64,000 nt of DNA from JACOMS01 sp051252005. Its GTDB lineage: Bacteria > Pseudomonadota > Alphaproteobacteria > Caulobacterales > Maricaulaceae. The stretch is from positions 434,001 through 498,000 of the forward strand of contig JBPOEZ010000003.1 of the NCBI GenBank assembly GCA_051252005.1, in the 5' to 3' direction. The translations under genes were made by a program, and so were the position numbers. This document shows positions 9,082 through 17,759 of the stretch, piece by piece (the stretch's first letter is position 1; each line of letters starts with the position of its first letter). A model generated the notes under the pieces. It did not search any database, had not been told where the DNA came from, and saw only the letters and a program-made list of their open reading frames with translations.

Positions 9082-10658
9082 GTTTGCCGGAAGTCCTCGC
9101 TCTCGCCATGTTTGCCTTTGCCTGTATCGGGCTTATGGGCGGCTATAATGTGGCCTTTACATTAAGTGGCGTTTCGCTCATTTTTGCCGCCTTAGGCGTC
9201 GCTACGGGCACGTTCGAAGCTGAATTTCTTCTCTCCCTGCCGGGTCGTATTTATCCCCTGATCACGCGGGATATCCTCATGGCGGTACCTCTGTTTGTTT
9301 TCATGGGGGTAATGCTGGAGAAGTCCCGCATTGCCGAAGACTTGCTGGAAGCTATGGGAGACCTGTTTGGCCCTATGCGGGGCGGGCTCGGCATTTCTGT
9401 AATTTTTGTCGGTGCGCTGCTCGCGGCGTCAACAGGCATTGTCGGCGCAACCGTCGTGACTATGGGGCTCTTATCGCTCCCGACCATGCTTAAGCGCGGC
9501 TACGCCCCCTCTTTAGCCTCGGGCGCTATCGCGGCCTCCGGCACGCTTGGCCAAATCATCCCGCCCTCTATCGTACTTGTAATACTTGGCGACCAAATGT
9601 CGAACGCATACCAAGAAGCACAGCGCACCCACGGTCTTGATGCAACGGGCGTTGTCTCTGTCGGAGATTTGTTCGCCGGCGCAATTATACCAGGCCTCAT
9701 ATTGGTGATGCTTTACGCGGTCTATATCGCCTGTGTTGCTTACCTAAAACCCGCTATGGCCCCCGCCCAAGACTGGCCAGAGGGCGACACCTCCGTGTGG
9801 ACGTTCGTACGGAAAACCTTAGTGGCTATGATGCCACCGATCTTGCTCATCATCGCCGTTCTGGGCTCTATCCTCTCTGGGTATGCCACGCCGACTCGGG
9901 GCGCGGCACTCGGAGCCTTAGGCGCAATTTTGCTTGCCGCTTATAAAACGTCGCCTCATCCGCTTGCGCGCCAAGCCGCATTCATGGCCGCACTGGGTAT
10001 GCTCATCTTAATCGCCGTCGACCTTACAGGCATCGATATGCGCTTTAATCAGGACACATGGACAATGACAGAGCGCGGCACGGTAAGCCTCGCACTTATC
10101 TTTGCTGGTATAGCGATTATCGGCGTCGGGCTTGCGCTGCAGCCGCTCCTCAAATCAGGGCAACTTGCAGACGTGTCGCGCAGCACACTGCACATAACCT
10201 GCATGGTCTTTGCCATTCTCATTGGGGCGACGGTGTTTAGCTTGATTTTCAGAGGCTTTGGCGGCGATGAGCTTGTCGGCCGTATGCTTGACGCCGCGCC
10301 CGGCGGACAGTGGGGCGCGCTAATCCTTGTCATGGCCGTGATGTTTGTCCTTGGCTTCTTCCTCGATTTCATCGAGATCACCTTTGTCGTCGTGCCACTT
10401 GTAGCCCCGCCGCTACTCGCCCTAGGGATGGACCCCATATGGCTAGGTATTCTCATGGCACTGAATTTGCAAACTAGCTTCCTGACCCCGCCCTTCGGAT
10501 TTGCACTATTTTACTTGCGCGGCGTCGCGCCCCCTGAAGTCACAACAACTGCGTTATATCGAGGTGTGCTTCCGTTTATACTGATACAATTCATTGTTAT
10601 CTTGATCGTCGCAATATTCCCAGAACTCGCAACGGCTCTCCCAAAATCCATGCTATAA
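9078..10658 (+). CDS. TRAP transporter large permease, DctM family
   Basis: A 526-aa polytopic membrane protein. The family signatures VPLFVFMGVMLEKS, AASTGIVGATVVTMG, GTLGQIIPPSIVLVILGD and, near the end, LQTSFLTPPFGFALFYL are all present. It carries an insert of roughly 100 residues (about 270-390) with extra hydrophobic segments, as seen in the longer DctM branch that partners TakP-like binding proteins. It couples sodium influx to uptake of the organic acid. It starts within the dctQ stop codon (ATGA), which indicates translational coupling. Confidence 0.92.
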   Translation: MSLPEVLALAMFAFACIGLMGGYNVAFTLSGVSLIFAALGVATGTFEAEFLLSLPGRIYPLITRDILMAVPLFVFMGVMLEKSRIAEDLLEAMGDLFGPMRGGLGISVIFVGALLAASTGIVGATVVTMGLLSLPTMLKRGYAPSLASGAIAASGTLGQIIPPSIVLVILGDQMSNAYQEAQRTHGLDATGVVSVGDLFAGAIIPGLILVMLYAVYIACVAYLKPAMAPAQDWPEGDTSVWTFVRKTLVAMMPPILLIIAVLGSILSGYATPTRGAALGALGAILLAAYKTSPHPLARQAAFMAALGMLILIAVDLTGIDMRFNQDTWTMTERGTVSLALIFAGIAIIGVGLALQPLLKSGQLADVSRSTLHITCMVFAILIGATVFSLIFRGFGGDELVGRMLDAAPGGQWGALILVMAVMFVLGFFLDFIEITFVVVPLVAPPLLALGMDPIWLGILMALNLQTSFLTPPFGFALFYLRGVAPPEVTTTALYRGVLPFILIQFIVILIVAIFPELATALPKSML

Positions 10659-10746
10659 TCCCCGCCAAACAACTTTAAAGCCATAAGCCTTTAAATATGT
10701 AGTAATACTATTCTCATAGACTACCCTAGCGGGGTGGCTCCCCTTT

Positions 10747-13125
10747 TTGTCGATACATAAAACTTCCTTCAAAGTAATAAGACCATTTATGCAACCCGCT
10801 AATCTCCGTCCGTTAGATTTGGAAGTAACAGTCGATCCACTATCCTTCGCGCGCCGATTGCGAACGCCAATATGGCTCTATGATACAGACCATCAACGCA
10901 TCGCCTACGCGAATAAGCAAGCCTGCAAGCTTTGGAACGCCGCCAACGAAGCATCTCTACAAGAGAGAGACCTTTCCAAAGATATGTCAGCAACCGTTGC
11001 AAAACGACTCCGGCAATATCAAAATGACTTCAAAGAAGCTAATACCGAATTTAGCGAAACTTGGACCTTTCACCCTGACGGGAAAGCACCTATCACACTC
11101 AATGTGATCTATACAGGTTTTCCAATGCCAGATGGCCGTATGAGCATGCTGTGCGAAGTCATCGGTAAAGCCGAGCAAGTATCCGAAACCCTTCGAAGCA
11201 CGAAAGCCTTATTACACACCGACGTCATTATTGCGATGTTTAGTCTCGAAGGCCGCACCCTATATAAGAACCCTGCCGCTAAGATGCTTTTACCTTACAA
11301 TAACTCTGAAGTTGACGATATTTTCGTGGCAAGTCGGGACTTACAAGACATTCGGGCCGCTTGGTATAAAGACGGTGAGTGTCGGCGGGTCGCAAAAATC
11401 AAGACGTCAAACGGCGAGCGGTGGCTAGATCTGGATATCAAGCAATGTTTAGATGCAGTCACTGGTGAACAGGCCCTTTTAATCACAGCATTCGATGTCA
11501 CCGAACTTAAAGCTGTGAAAGCTGTATCAAAATTACGCCAAGAACAGTTAGAAGCCACTTTTTCCGCAGCCTTGGATGGCATTGTCATAATCGATATCAA
11601 TGGAACTATTCTCGAGTTCAACGGTTCATCACGGAAAATTTTTGGTTACAAACAACAGGACATTATTGGGAAAAATATTGAACTTATTATTCCCAAACGA
11701 TTCCGAGAAAAACATAGACAGGGCATGGCCCGCATGCTTAAGAGCGGCGAAACTCGCATCTTGGGTAAAAGAATTGAAATCGAGGCTATACGAGCAAACG
11801 GTGAAGAGTTTATGTCCGAACTCGCCATCTCTCGAAGCGGAAGTTCCAATGGGCAAATTTTCATTGCCTATATTCGCGATATTTCAGAAGCTAAAGCAAC
11901 GGAAAAGGCACTGCTTGATGCCAAAAATGCCGCAGAAATGGCCAATAGCGCAAAGTCTCAATTCCTTGCCAATATGAGCCATGAGATTAGAACCCCCATG
12001 AACGGCGTCCTTGGCATGCTTGATGTGCTCCGCGGAACCCAGCTTAGTGAACGGCAATTAAATTATACGGATATCATACATAGATCTGGTACTAACTTAT
12101 TGGCCATATTGAGTGATATTTTAGACTTCTCAAAAATTGAGGCGGGAAAACTAACTCTCAATCCTGAAGCCTGCAATCTCGAAGAAGCGTTAGAAGACGT
12201 TGCCCGGTTATTTGAGGCCAGCGCAAATGAAAAGACCCTATCGCTAAGTTTCGAATATGCGCCAAATTTGCCAAAAACTTTTATCGCCGACGTTGATCGC
12301 GTCCGGCAAATTGTCTCCAATCTTATTGGAAATGCCATTAAATTTACCTCAGAAGGCACAATCGCGGTTAACGTTTCAGGAAAAGTTGAGCAGGGCCATG
12401 CCTATGTAAGGGTCGATATTAAAGATACTGGCATCGGTATATCTCAGGATAAATTGGCACTAATTTTTGAAAAATTCACGCAGGCTGAAAATTCGACGAC
12501 TCGGCAATATGGCGGAACCGGGCTAGGTCTGGCAATTTCTCGTCAACTCGCCGTGGCAATGAATGGCCAGTTAACCGTAACATCGGACCTTGGCCACGGA
12601 ACAACTTTCACTCTGGCACTCCCCTTAGAGATTACCTCGCTGTCTGAGATAGTAAAAACTACAAGAGGGAAGGCTCCAGCAACTTCAAGCTTGCCAAAAA
12701 ATAGTATAGATCAAGCCGCCGCCTTATCGCTGAAATTTCTTGTTGTTGAAGATGAGGAAAAGAATAGGGCCATTATTCGGGATTCATTTAAACATCCACG
12801 AATAAAAATCTCCTATGCGGAGACAGCGTTGCTCGCAGTAGACACCTGTGGCCGTGAAAAGTTTGATGTTATATTTATGGGCACCTCAATACCTATCATG
12901 AATTTAGGCGCGGCGATAAAGTCGATTCGAGAAAAAGCATTGGAGAGCGGACAAGCACGGACGCCTATTATAAGCATGACAGAACCTTTAACACTCGAGG
13001 ACCGTGAAAGATTTTTACAATCAGGAATGGACGACCACCTCACAAAGCCTTTACAAAAAGATCAACTCCATAAACTTGTCTCGAAATGGCTGAAAGCTGC
13101 CAGAGCGGTATCACAAACACACTAG
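10747..13125 (+). CDS. Hybrid sensor histidine kinase with PAS domains and degenerate receiver
   Basis: A 792-aa cytoplasmic kinase: PAS-like regions at about residues 30-140 and 150-260, a clear PAS/PAC at about 270-390 (DGIVIIDINGTI, IAYIRDISEAK), then HisKA with MSHEIRTPMNGVL (His412), HATPase_c with NLIGNAIKFTSEG and GGTGLGLAISRQLA, and a C-terminal receiver at about 663-785. The receiver keeps the acidic pair (Glu668/Asp669) and Lys767, but the phospho-acceptor position reads IFMGTSIP, with Gly712 where Asp is expected (GGC, one base from GAC). No membrane segment is seen, so input is probably cytoplasmic. The start is a TTG at 10747; an ATG at 10789 is an alternative and neither has a strong ribosome binding site. 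Confidence 0.9.
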   Translation: MSIHKTSFKVIRPFMQPANLRPLDLEVTVDPLSFARRLRTPIWLYDTDHQRIAYANKQACKLWNAANEASLQERDLSKDMSATVAKRLRQYQNDFKEANTEFSETWTFHPDGKAPITLNVIYTGFPMPDGRMSMLCEVIGKAEQVSETLRSTKALLHTDVIIAMFSLEGRTLYKNPAAKMLLPYNNSEVDDIFVASRDLQDIRAAWYKDGECRRVAKIKTSNGERWLDLDIKQCLDAVTGEQALLITAFDVTELKAVKAVSKLRQEQLEATFSAALDGIVIIDINGTILEFNGSSRKIFGYKQQDIIGKNIELIIPKRFREKHRQGMARMLKSGETRILGKRIEIEAIRANGEEFMSELAISRSGSSNGQIFIAYIRDISEAKATEKALLDAKNAAEMANSAKSQFLANMSHEIRTPMNGVLGMLDVLRGTQLSERQLNYTDIIHRSGTNLLAILSDILDFSKIEAGKLTLNPEACNLEEALEDVARLFEASANEKTLSLSFEYAPNLPKTFIADVDRVRQIVSNLIGNAIKFTSEGTIAVNVSGKVEQGHAYVRVDIKDTGIGISQDKLALIFEKFTQAENSTTRQYGGTGLGLAISRQLAVAMNGQLTVTSDLGHGTTFTLALPLEITSLSEIVKTTRGKAPATSSLPKNSIDQAAALSLKFLVVEDEEKNRAIIRDSFKHPRIKISYAETALLAVDTCGREKFDVIFMGTSIPIMNLGAAIKSIREKALESGQARTPIISMTEPLTLEDRERFLQSGMDDHLTKPLQKDQLHKLVSKWLKAARAVSQTH

Positions 13126-13137
13126 GCAGTTCGCAGC

Positions 13138-14061
13138 TTATCTTATCAACACCATCAGACTATACATGAGCGGCATAGTGATTGCGGCGAGTGCCGTTTG
13201 CGCGGCGATAAGATTGGCCGATAAAGGTGCGTCTCCGCCCAGTTGCTGCGAGAGAATATAGCCATTGGTCGCCGTCGGCGTTGCCGCGCAAATAACCGCC
13301 ACAGCGAGGTGCATTTCCGGAACGGAGAGCATCATGCCAATTCCCAACACAAGAGCTGGAAGCCCTATAAGCCGCACAACGCTCCAAAGAAACGTGCGGG
13401 TTCTAGCCGCCTTTAACGCCGTAAAGTTCACCCCTGCTCCCGCTGCAAGAAGCCCAAGCGCAATCGTTGCTCGCCCCAAAATGTCCATGGTGATGCCTAC
13501 GGCTCCGGCCGGAACTAACCCCGTAACGTTAAGCCCAAGCCCGATAATACAGGCAATTATGAGCGGATTTTTTGCAAGATCTTTGAGAACGTTTTTCTTT
13601 GTGCCCTGCGCTGTTTCGGCAAACTGCGTGAGCCCAGATACAGACAATATATTAGCTACAGGGATCATAGCAGCGGCGGCTACTGCGACTAAAGCCAGTC
13701 CCGTTTCGCCAAACAAAGCTCCCGCTAGCGATAGCGCCACGAATGTATTCCACCGAACATTGGACTGGATAATAGATCCTGTCGGCGGGTGCGCGCGCCG
13801 AAGCCCGTTCTTCGTTGAGAAAACTCCAACAGCTCCTAGCAATATTTGCGCGCCCATCAACGCCGCAACCATTCCCCATGGCACAGTTTCAAAGGGTGCT
13901 TTTGCAAGGACGGTAACAATCAAAACCGGAAACAAAATAAAGTAGACGAGCCGTTCTATACCCCGCCACCCTTCCGGCGCTATGACATTGCGGATGGCTA
14001 AAAAACGGCCCAGTGCGACGACAAAAATGACCGGCGCGATGGCAAGGATAAAATTGTTCAT
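13138..14061 (-). CDS. AEC (auxin efflux carrier) family transporter
   Basis: A 307-aa protein with about ten hydrophobic segments in the two five-helix halves of the AEC/bile-acid-sodium-symporter fold. The first half contains FILAIAPVIFVVALGRFL and the mid region ANILSVSGL. The second half has FTALKAARTRTFLW and AVICAATPTATNGYILSQQLGGD, whose PTA/TNGYI motif is typical of AEC proteins. Bacterial members export or import small organic acids such as malate or malonate; the substrate here is unknown. It converges with the histidine kinase gene (12 bp apart). Confidence 0.9.
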   Translation of the reverse strand: MNNFILAIAPVIFVVALGRFLAIRNVIAPEGWRGIERLVYFILFPVLIVTVLAKAPFETVPWGMVAALMGAQILLGAVGVFSTKNGLRRAHPPTGSIIQSNVRWNTFVALSLAGALFGETGLALVAVAAAAMIPVANILSVSGLTQFAETAQGTKKNVLKDLAKNPLIIACIIGLGLNVTGLVPAGAVGITMDILGRATIALGLLAAGAGVNFTALKAARTRTFLWSVVRLIGLPALVLGIGMMLSVPEMHLAVAVICAATPTATNGYILSQQLGGDAPLSANLIAAQTALAAITMPLMYSLMVLIR

Positions 14062-14136
14062 ATGGCCGCCTAAACTCTCTGATTAAAGCGATCTTCTATA
14101 GGGAGGTTTCCCGCGCGGCTAGACGGAAATTTGCCC

Positions 14137-14556
14137 TTATGCCTTACGGGACAATATGAGTGGTAGATAAAAGGCGAGTAAAAAGACAAAATTACCAATC
14201 ACATTGACCGGCGCGCTCGCTAGCATAGAAGCGGTGCTATCCACCGCAAACCATACGCCAAGGCTGAGCCAGATAAGCTGCCGAACGATTGACGTTTCGC
14301 GCACATAAAGCTTTGATACAAGCGCCCATATAAGCACGCCCCACCCCGCCATGACGCCGCCGCAAATCGCGCTGACCAACCGCGAGTCTGGCCCGCTCAT
14401 CCCTTGCGCGCCGTCCAGCGGAAAGAATATCAAATCCAAAAACCAGACCGCCAGGCCAGAGGCCGGAGCCCATGCGGCGGCGGCAATCATAAGGCCGAAC
14501 CCAATGGTCATGGCTGACGCGGCCTTTAGCCAAAATATTGTCGATTGCTGTGTCAT
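14137..14556 (-). CDS. Small four-helix membrane protein, probable target of the adjacent XRE regulator
   Basis: A 139-aa protein with four hydrophobic stretches (about residues 10-32, 60-82, 92-108 and 114-134). I do not recognise a named family. The loop after the first helix, DLIFFPLDGAQGMSGPDSRL, is distinctive. The ATG at 14556 has AGGAGATG upstream, a strong ribosome binding site. It is divergent from the XRE/MmyB-type regulator at 14693, and a perfect palindrome (14621-14635) lies between the two genes, so it is probably the regulator's target (inference). Confidence 0.65.
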   Translation of the reverse strand: MTQQSTIFWLKAASAMTIGFGLMIAAAAWAPASGLAVWFLDLIFFPLDGAQGMSGPDSRLVSAICGGVMAGWGVLIWALVSKLYVRETSIVRQLIWLSLGVWFAVDSTASMLASAPVNVIGNFVFLLAFYLPLILSRKA

Positions 14557-14620
14557 GGGTCATCTCCTGTATAAATCCATTTCTCTGCACTCGTGTGCCT
14601 GCAAAGATGACGTGCAGCAA

Positions 14621-14635
14621 TTACCTCAGAGGTAA
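14621..14635. promoter_or_regulatory. Palindromic operator between the XRE regulator and membrane protein genes
   Basis: TTACCTC-A-GAGGTAA is a perfect 7+7 bp inverted repeat around one base. It sits 57 bp before the regulator start at 14693 and 64 bp before the divergent start at 14556, a suitable place for a shared operator. The symmetric site fits a dimeric helix-turn-helix protein. That the XRE protein binds it is inference. Confidence 0.6.
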
Positions 14636-14692
14636 GTGTTTTACGCAAGCATTTGGCGTATAGCTGTCATTGACGCTATGAAGAGGCCGTAA

Positions 14693-15454
14693 ATGACCGT
14701 GCAATTTGGAACTCTATTAAAAGATTGGCGGGACCAGCGCCGCATAAGCCAGATGGATCTTGGCCTTTCCGCCAATGTCTCTGCGCGGCATATTTCGTTT
14801 CTGGAGACGGGCCGCTCCCGCCCCAGCCGCCCGATGATATTGCATCTTTCTGAAACCCTTAATATACCGCGCCGCGAGCGTAACACCCTGCTTAGCGCGG
14901 CGGGGTTTGCACATGCATATTTCGCGCGCGACATTGGCGATGATGATATGGCGCAAATTCGCGCCGCCGTAAATTGGACGCTAATGCGCCACGATCCTTT
15001 TCCCGCTGTCGCCTTTGACCGTCATTGGAATATCCTTAAAATGAACACTTGCGCGGCAGGCCTGCTTGGCATTTTCGGACTTGGCCAAGGCGATAGTCTC
15101 TTAGCCTCGTTTCTCGACAATACGGCGTTTCGCGCGGCCGTTAAAAACCGAGAAGAAATCGGGCATGATCTTATCTCTCGGCTGCGCGCGGAAAGCGCTC
15201 ATTTCGGCGGAGACGCTGTGCTGGACGCCTTTGCCGAGCGGCTCGCCGCAGACCTTGGCGGAGACAGCGAACCCCGCAGCGCTCCAGCCAAAGCGGTCAT
15301 CCCGAACACCTACAGCGTCGGCGGACTGACTTACTCTTTCTTCTCCACGATTTCACAATTCGGCTCAGCCGAAGACATCGCCCTCGCCGACATGAAAATA
15401 GAAATGATGTTCCCCGCAGACGAGGCAACACGGCAAATTTTCATGCCGAGTTAG
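14693..15454 (+). CDS. XRE-family transcriptional regulator with MmyB-like ligand-binding domain
   Basis: A 253-aa protein. Residues 6-65 form an XRE helix-turn-helix (LLKDWRDQRRISQMDLG, then SARHISFLETGRSRPSRP). From about residue 100 it continues into the MmyB-like PAS-type domain, recognised by MRHDPFPAVAFDRHWNILKMN. Actinobacterial and proteobacterial members are small-molecule-responsive regulators, usually next to a divergent oxidoreductase or membrane gene. Here the divergent partner is the membrane protein at 14137-14556. The ATG has AGAGG six bases upstream. The ligand is unknown; MmyB domains have been found to bind fatty acids in at least one structure. Confidence 0.88.
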   Translation: MTVQFGTLLKDWRDQRRISQMDLGLSANVSARHISFLETGRSRPSRPMILHLSETLNIPRRERNTLLSAAGFAHAYFARDIGDDDMAQIRAAVNWTLMRHDPFPAVAFDRHWNILKMNTCAAGLLGIFGLGQGDSLLASFLDNTAFRAAVKNREEIGHDLISRLRAESAHFGGDAVLDAFAERLAADLGGDSEPRSAPAKAVIPNTYSVGGLTYSFFSTISQFGSAEDIALADMKIEMMFPADEATRQIFMPS

Positions 15455-15502
15455 AGAGCTGAAGCTAACCAATAAATTGGTAATTTAGAACCTCTAGCAG
15501 GA

Positions 15503-16345
15503 TCATGTTTCTGCGCGAGACAGCGTAATCACGACAATCTCTGGCGGGGCTCTGAAACGGGCGGAGAGTTTAGACATGCCGATGCCCGCCGTTACGAATG
15601 CAGGAGAGCCGTTGATGGTGAGTTTACCGTAGGCGTATTTCGGTCCGGCCCGCGTCGCTGTGGCGCGGCGGCCTATGCCCGGAATGTTGATTTGGCCGCC
15701 GTGGGTGTGCCCCGCGATCAAAAGCGCTTCGCCGCCTCTGGCCAGTTCGAAACTATCAGGGTTGTGCATAAGACCGATCATAGGCAGCTCGCCCCCGCAC
15801 GCATCTCTACCGTTCCGGTTTGGATGTCCGTAATAATCATCCCCGAAACCAAACAGACATAGTTTGCCGGATATAATTTCGGCGCGGTTATCGACGAAGG
15901 TAATCCCGCCCGCCTCTAAGGTTTTTTGTACGAATGTCTCTCCGTATAAATAATCATGATTGCCGAGAACCGCGTAAACTCCGAGCGGAGCACTAAGCTT
16001 TCCAAGAGCTGCCTGTCCGGTTTCTATAGCGGCGACTTGGTCTGCACTCCGTAGGTGCCTCCGTGTTGACTCGCTTGTATAATCTCCTGCTAGCACGATA
16101 ATGTCTGGCGACTGCGCGTTGAGGCGGCTCGCGACTTTGTTTATGCGCGGCGCGTAAACCGTCCGTCCGCCGATATGAAGGTCGGACATAACAGCAATAC
16201 GCAGAGGCGCGCCCGCCCAATGCGGCGAGCTCATCTGTACATGCCGAACCACCAAGCGGCTTGGTTCAATCAGAAATCCGTAAGCAAGGCACAAGAGCGC
16301 CGCGCCTGACAGCCATAGAAACATATGGATAAGCCGCCGGATCAT
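15503..16345 (-). CDS. Membrane-anchored metallophosphoesterase (YkuE/LpxG-like)
   Basis: A 280-aa calcineurin-like phosphoesterase with one N-terminal membrane helix (about residues 7-27) and a catalytic domain in the usual motif order: SDLHIGG (Asp55, His57), LAGDYTSES, LGNHDYLYG and AGHTHGGQ. All metal ligands appear intact. The arrangement matches YkuE-type phosphodiesterases and LpxG-type UDP-diacylglucosamine hydrolases, so a lipid or nucleotide-sugar substrate at the membrane is plausible; sequence alone does not separate these. It lies 28 bp downstream of the lipoprotein gene on the same strand and may be co-transcribed with it. Confidence 0.88.
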   Translation of the reverse strand: MIRRLIHMFLWLSGAALLCLAYGFLIEPSRLVVRHVQMSSPHWAGAPLRIAVMSDLHIGGRTVYAPRINKVASRLNAQSPDIIVLAGDYTSESTRRHLRSADQVAAIETGQAALGKLSAPLGVYAVLGNHDYLYGETFVQKTLEAGGITFVDNRAEIISGKLCLFGFGDDYYGHPNRNGRDACGGELPMIGLMHNPDSFELARGGEALLIAGHTHGGQINIPGIGRRATATRAGPKYAYGKLTINGSPAFVTAGIGMSKLSARFRAPPEIVVITLSRAET

Positions 16346-16373
16346 TGCGGTAAAACTAGGTAGACGGCGACGC

Positions 16374-16853
16374 CTACTCGCACCGAATTTCCTGCACGTA
16401 ACCTCGCGCGTCGAGCTCTAACGTCAGGCGGTCGCCCTGTTCGGGGCCAAGTTGCAAACGGTTAGTCACCGTCGTAATCGACGGGGCGTAGAGCGATTGG
16501 TCGGGGATGTATTCGCGCACTTCTATGAGGTCGGGCGGCCTAAAAAAACTATCATCACTTTGGTAATTAAAGCCCTCATCCGTCGCGGGTTTTAAAATCC
16601 GTTTTCGCCCTGGAAGTCCGGCAATGTAAATCGCGCCTTCATGCCGCCCCACAAGCCCTTGGTAGAGCTGCGAGCGGCACGCATCGACGGGGGGGAGGCG
16701 CAAGGTCGGCGCGGCCGTGAGATATTCTGGCCGGACATATTGCCCGCGCCCATCAAACGGCGCGGCTTGGCGGTACGTCCCGCCTTGGGATGCACACGCG
16801 GGTAGCAACACGGCCAACAAGGAGACCGAAAAAAGACCTGTAAAACGAATCAT
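16374..16853 (-). CDS. Lipoprotein with peptidase inhibitor I78-like domain
   Basis: A 159-aa protein with a lipoprotein signal (SLLAVLLPACAS, lipidated Cys at about residue 19). From residue 58 the pattern CRSQLYQGLVGRHEGAIY, RKRILKP and, near the end, TNRLQLGPEQGD then ELDARGYVQEIRC matches the I78 family layout (Cys and LVG at the front, RLN-type strand, then D.xGxIxxxxC), a small inhibitor fold with a conserved Cys pair. An insert of about 25 residues interrupts the domain. A role in inhibiting periplasmic serine proteases is possible but unproven. It may share a transcript with the metallophosphoesterase. Confidence 0.7.
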   Translation of the reverse strand: MIRFTGLFSVSLLAVLLPACASQGGTYRQAAPFDGRGQYVRPEYLTAAPTLRLPPVDACRSQLYQGLVGRHEGAIYIAGLPGRKRILKPATDEGFNYQSDDSFFRPPDLIEVREYIPDQSLYAPSITTVTNRLQLGPEQGDRLTLELDARGYVQEIRCE

Positions 16854-16874
16854 ATGCTGACCCTAACAGACTCC

Positions 16875-16907
16875 AAAAAAAATGGCAGAGACCGAAGTCC
16901 CTGCCAT
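16875..16907 (-). terminator. Rho-independent terminator of the petABC operon (UUCG tetraloop)
   Basis: Read on the minus strand downstream of petC there is an 11-bp stem (ATGGCAGGGAC with GTCTCTGCCAT, one G-U pair) closed by a TTCG loop and followed by a run of at least seven T residues. This is a textbook intrinsic terminator and separates petC from the lipoprotein gene. Confidence 0.9.
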
Positions 16908-16931
16908 CACATCTAAATCTGTACGCCGAGC

Positions 16932-17759
16932 CTAGTGCTCGACGTTACGCCATACGCGTTTATATGAGAGCCACATTAAAATGGTCAAAATCAGCAAATA
17001 GAGCATCGTAGCGAGGCCCATGCTTTTACGGCTTTCCATTTTAGGGTCAGCTGACCAAGCGAGGAACTCTGTTACGTCTTTGGACATTTGCTCAACCGTC
17101 GCTGCGGTTCCGTCTTCATACGTCACAAGATCGTCAGAAAGCGGAGCCGCCATAGCAATGGCGCCGCCCTCCATAACCGGATTATAATGGGTCCCCGCAG
17201 AGATGATTACGTCGTGCGGCACTTCTTTCCCGTAGGAGGTCAGAAGGTTGTAAACATAGTTCGCACCGTCGTTACGAGCTTTGACCATTACGGAAAGCTC
17301 GGGCGGCACCGCCCCGCCATTACTCGCTGCAGCTGCTGCACTATTTGCGAAAATAGCCGGAAATTTGTCAGCCGGAATACCTGGGCGTTCAATACTATCA
17401 CCCGTTTCGGTATCGATGTCAGCAATCTGCCAATCAGCAGCAAACGCTTTAACGTCCGGATTGTCATTTGGGTTCGGATATTTATCATCAAAGAACGGGC
17501 CGCCTTTGTCGCCGAGGTGGCGGAAAGACAGATGCTTTAATTGGTGACAAGACGCGCACACTTCGCGGTAAACTTGGTAACCGCGCTGCATAGCCGCTCG
17601 GTCATAGGTTCCGAACGCGCCGTTAAAGTGCCAATGCACCTCTTTCATATCATGATCACCGGAACCGCCCGCAGCATATGAAACGCCCGCAATACCGGCC
17701 AAAGCGGCGGCTGCGACAGCAAAGCCGCCAACCATCATTTTCTTCATAGAGACAGCCAT
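16932..17759 (-). CDS. petC: Cytochrome c1 of the bc1 complex
   Basis: A 275-aa exported haem protein: signal or anchor region at residues 8-30, haem-binding CASCH at residues 68-72 followed by the c1-specific LKHLSFRHLGD, the mid-region motif VYNLLTSYG, the Met-ligand region AMAAPLSDDLVTYEDG, and a C-terminal membrane anchor (LATMLYLLILTILMWL). It carries electrons from the Rieske centre to soluble cytochrome c in the periplasm. Its ATG overlaps the petB stop by one base (TAATG), and it is the last gene of petABC before a strong terminator. Confidence 0.96.
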   Translation of the reverse strand: MAVSMKKMMVGGFAVAAAALAGIAGVSYAAGGSGDHDMKEVHWHFNGAFGTYDRAAMQRGYQVYREVCASCHQLKHLSFRHLGDKGGPFFDDKYPNPNDNPDVKAFAADWQIADIDTETGDSIERPGIPADKFPAIFANSAAAAASNGGAVPPELSVMVKARNDGANYVYNLLTSYGKEVPHDVIISAGTHYNPVMEGGAIAMAAPLSDDLVTYEDGTAATVEQMSKDVTEFLAWSADPKMESRKSMGLATMLYLLILTILMWLSYKRVWRNVEH

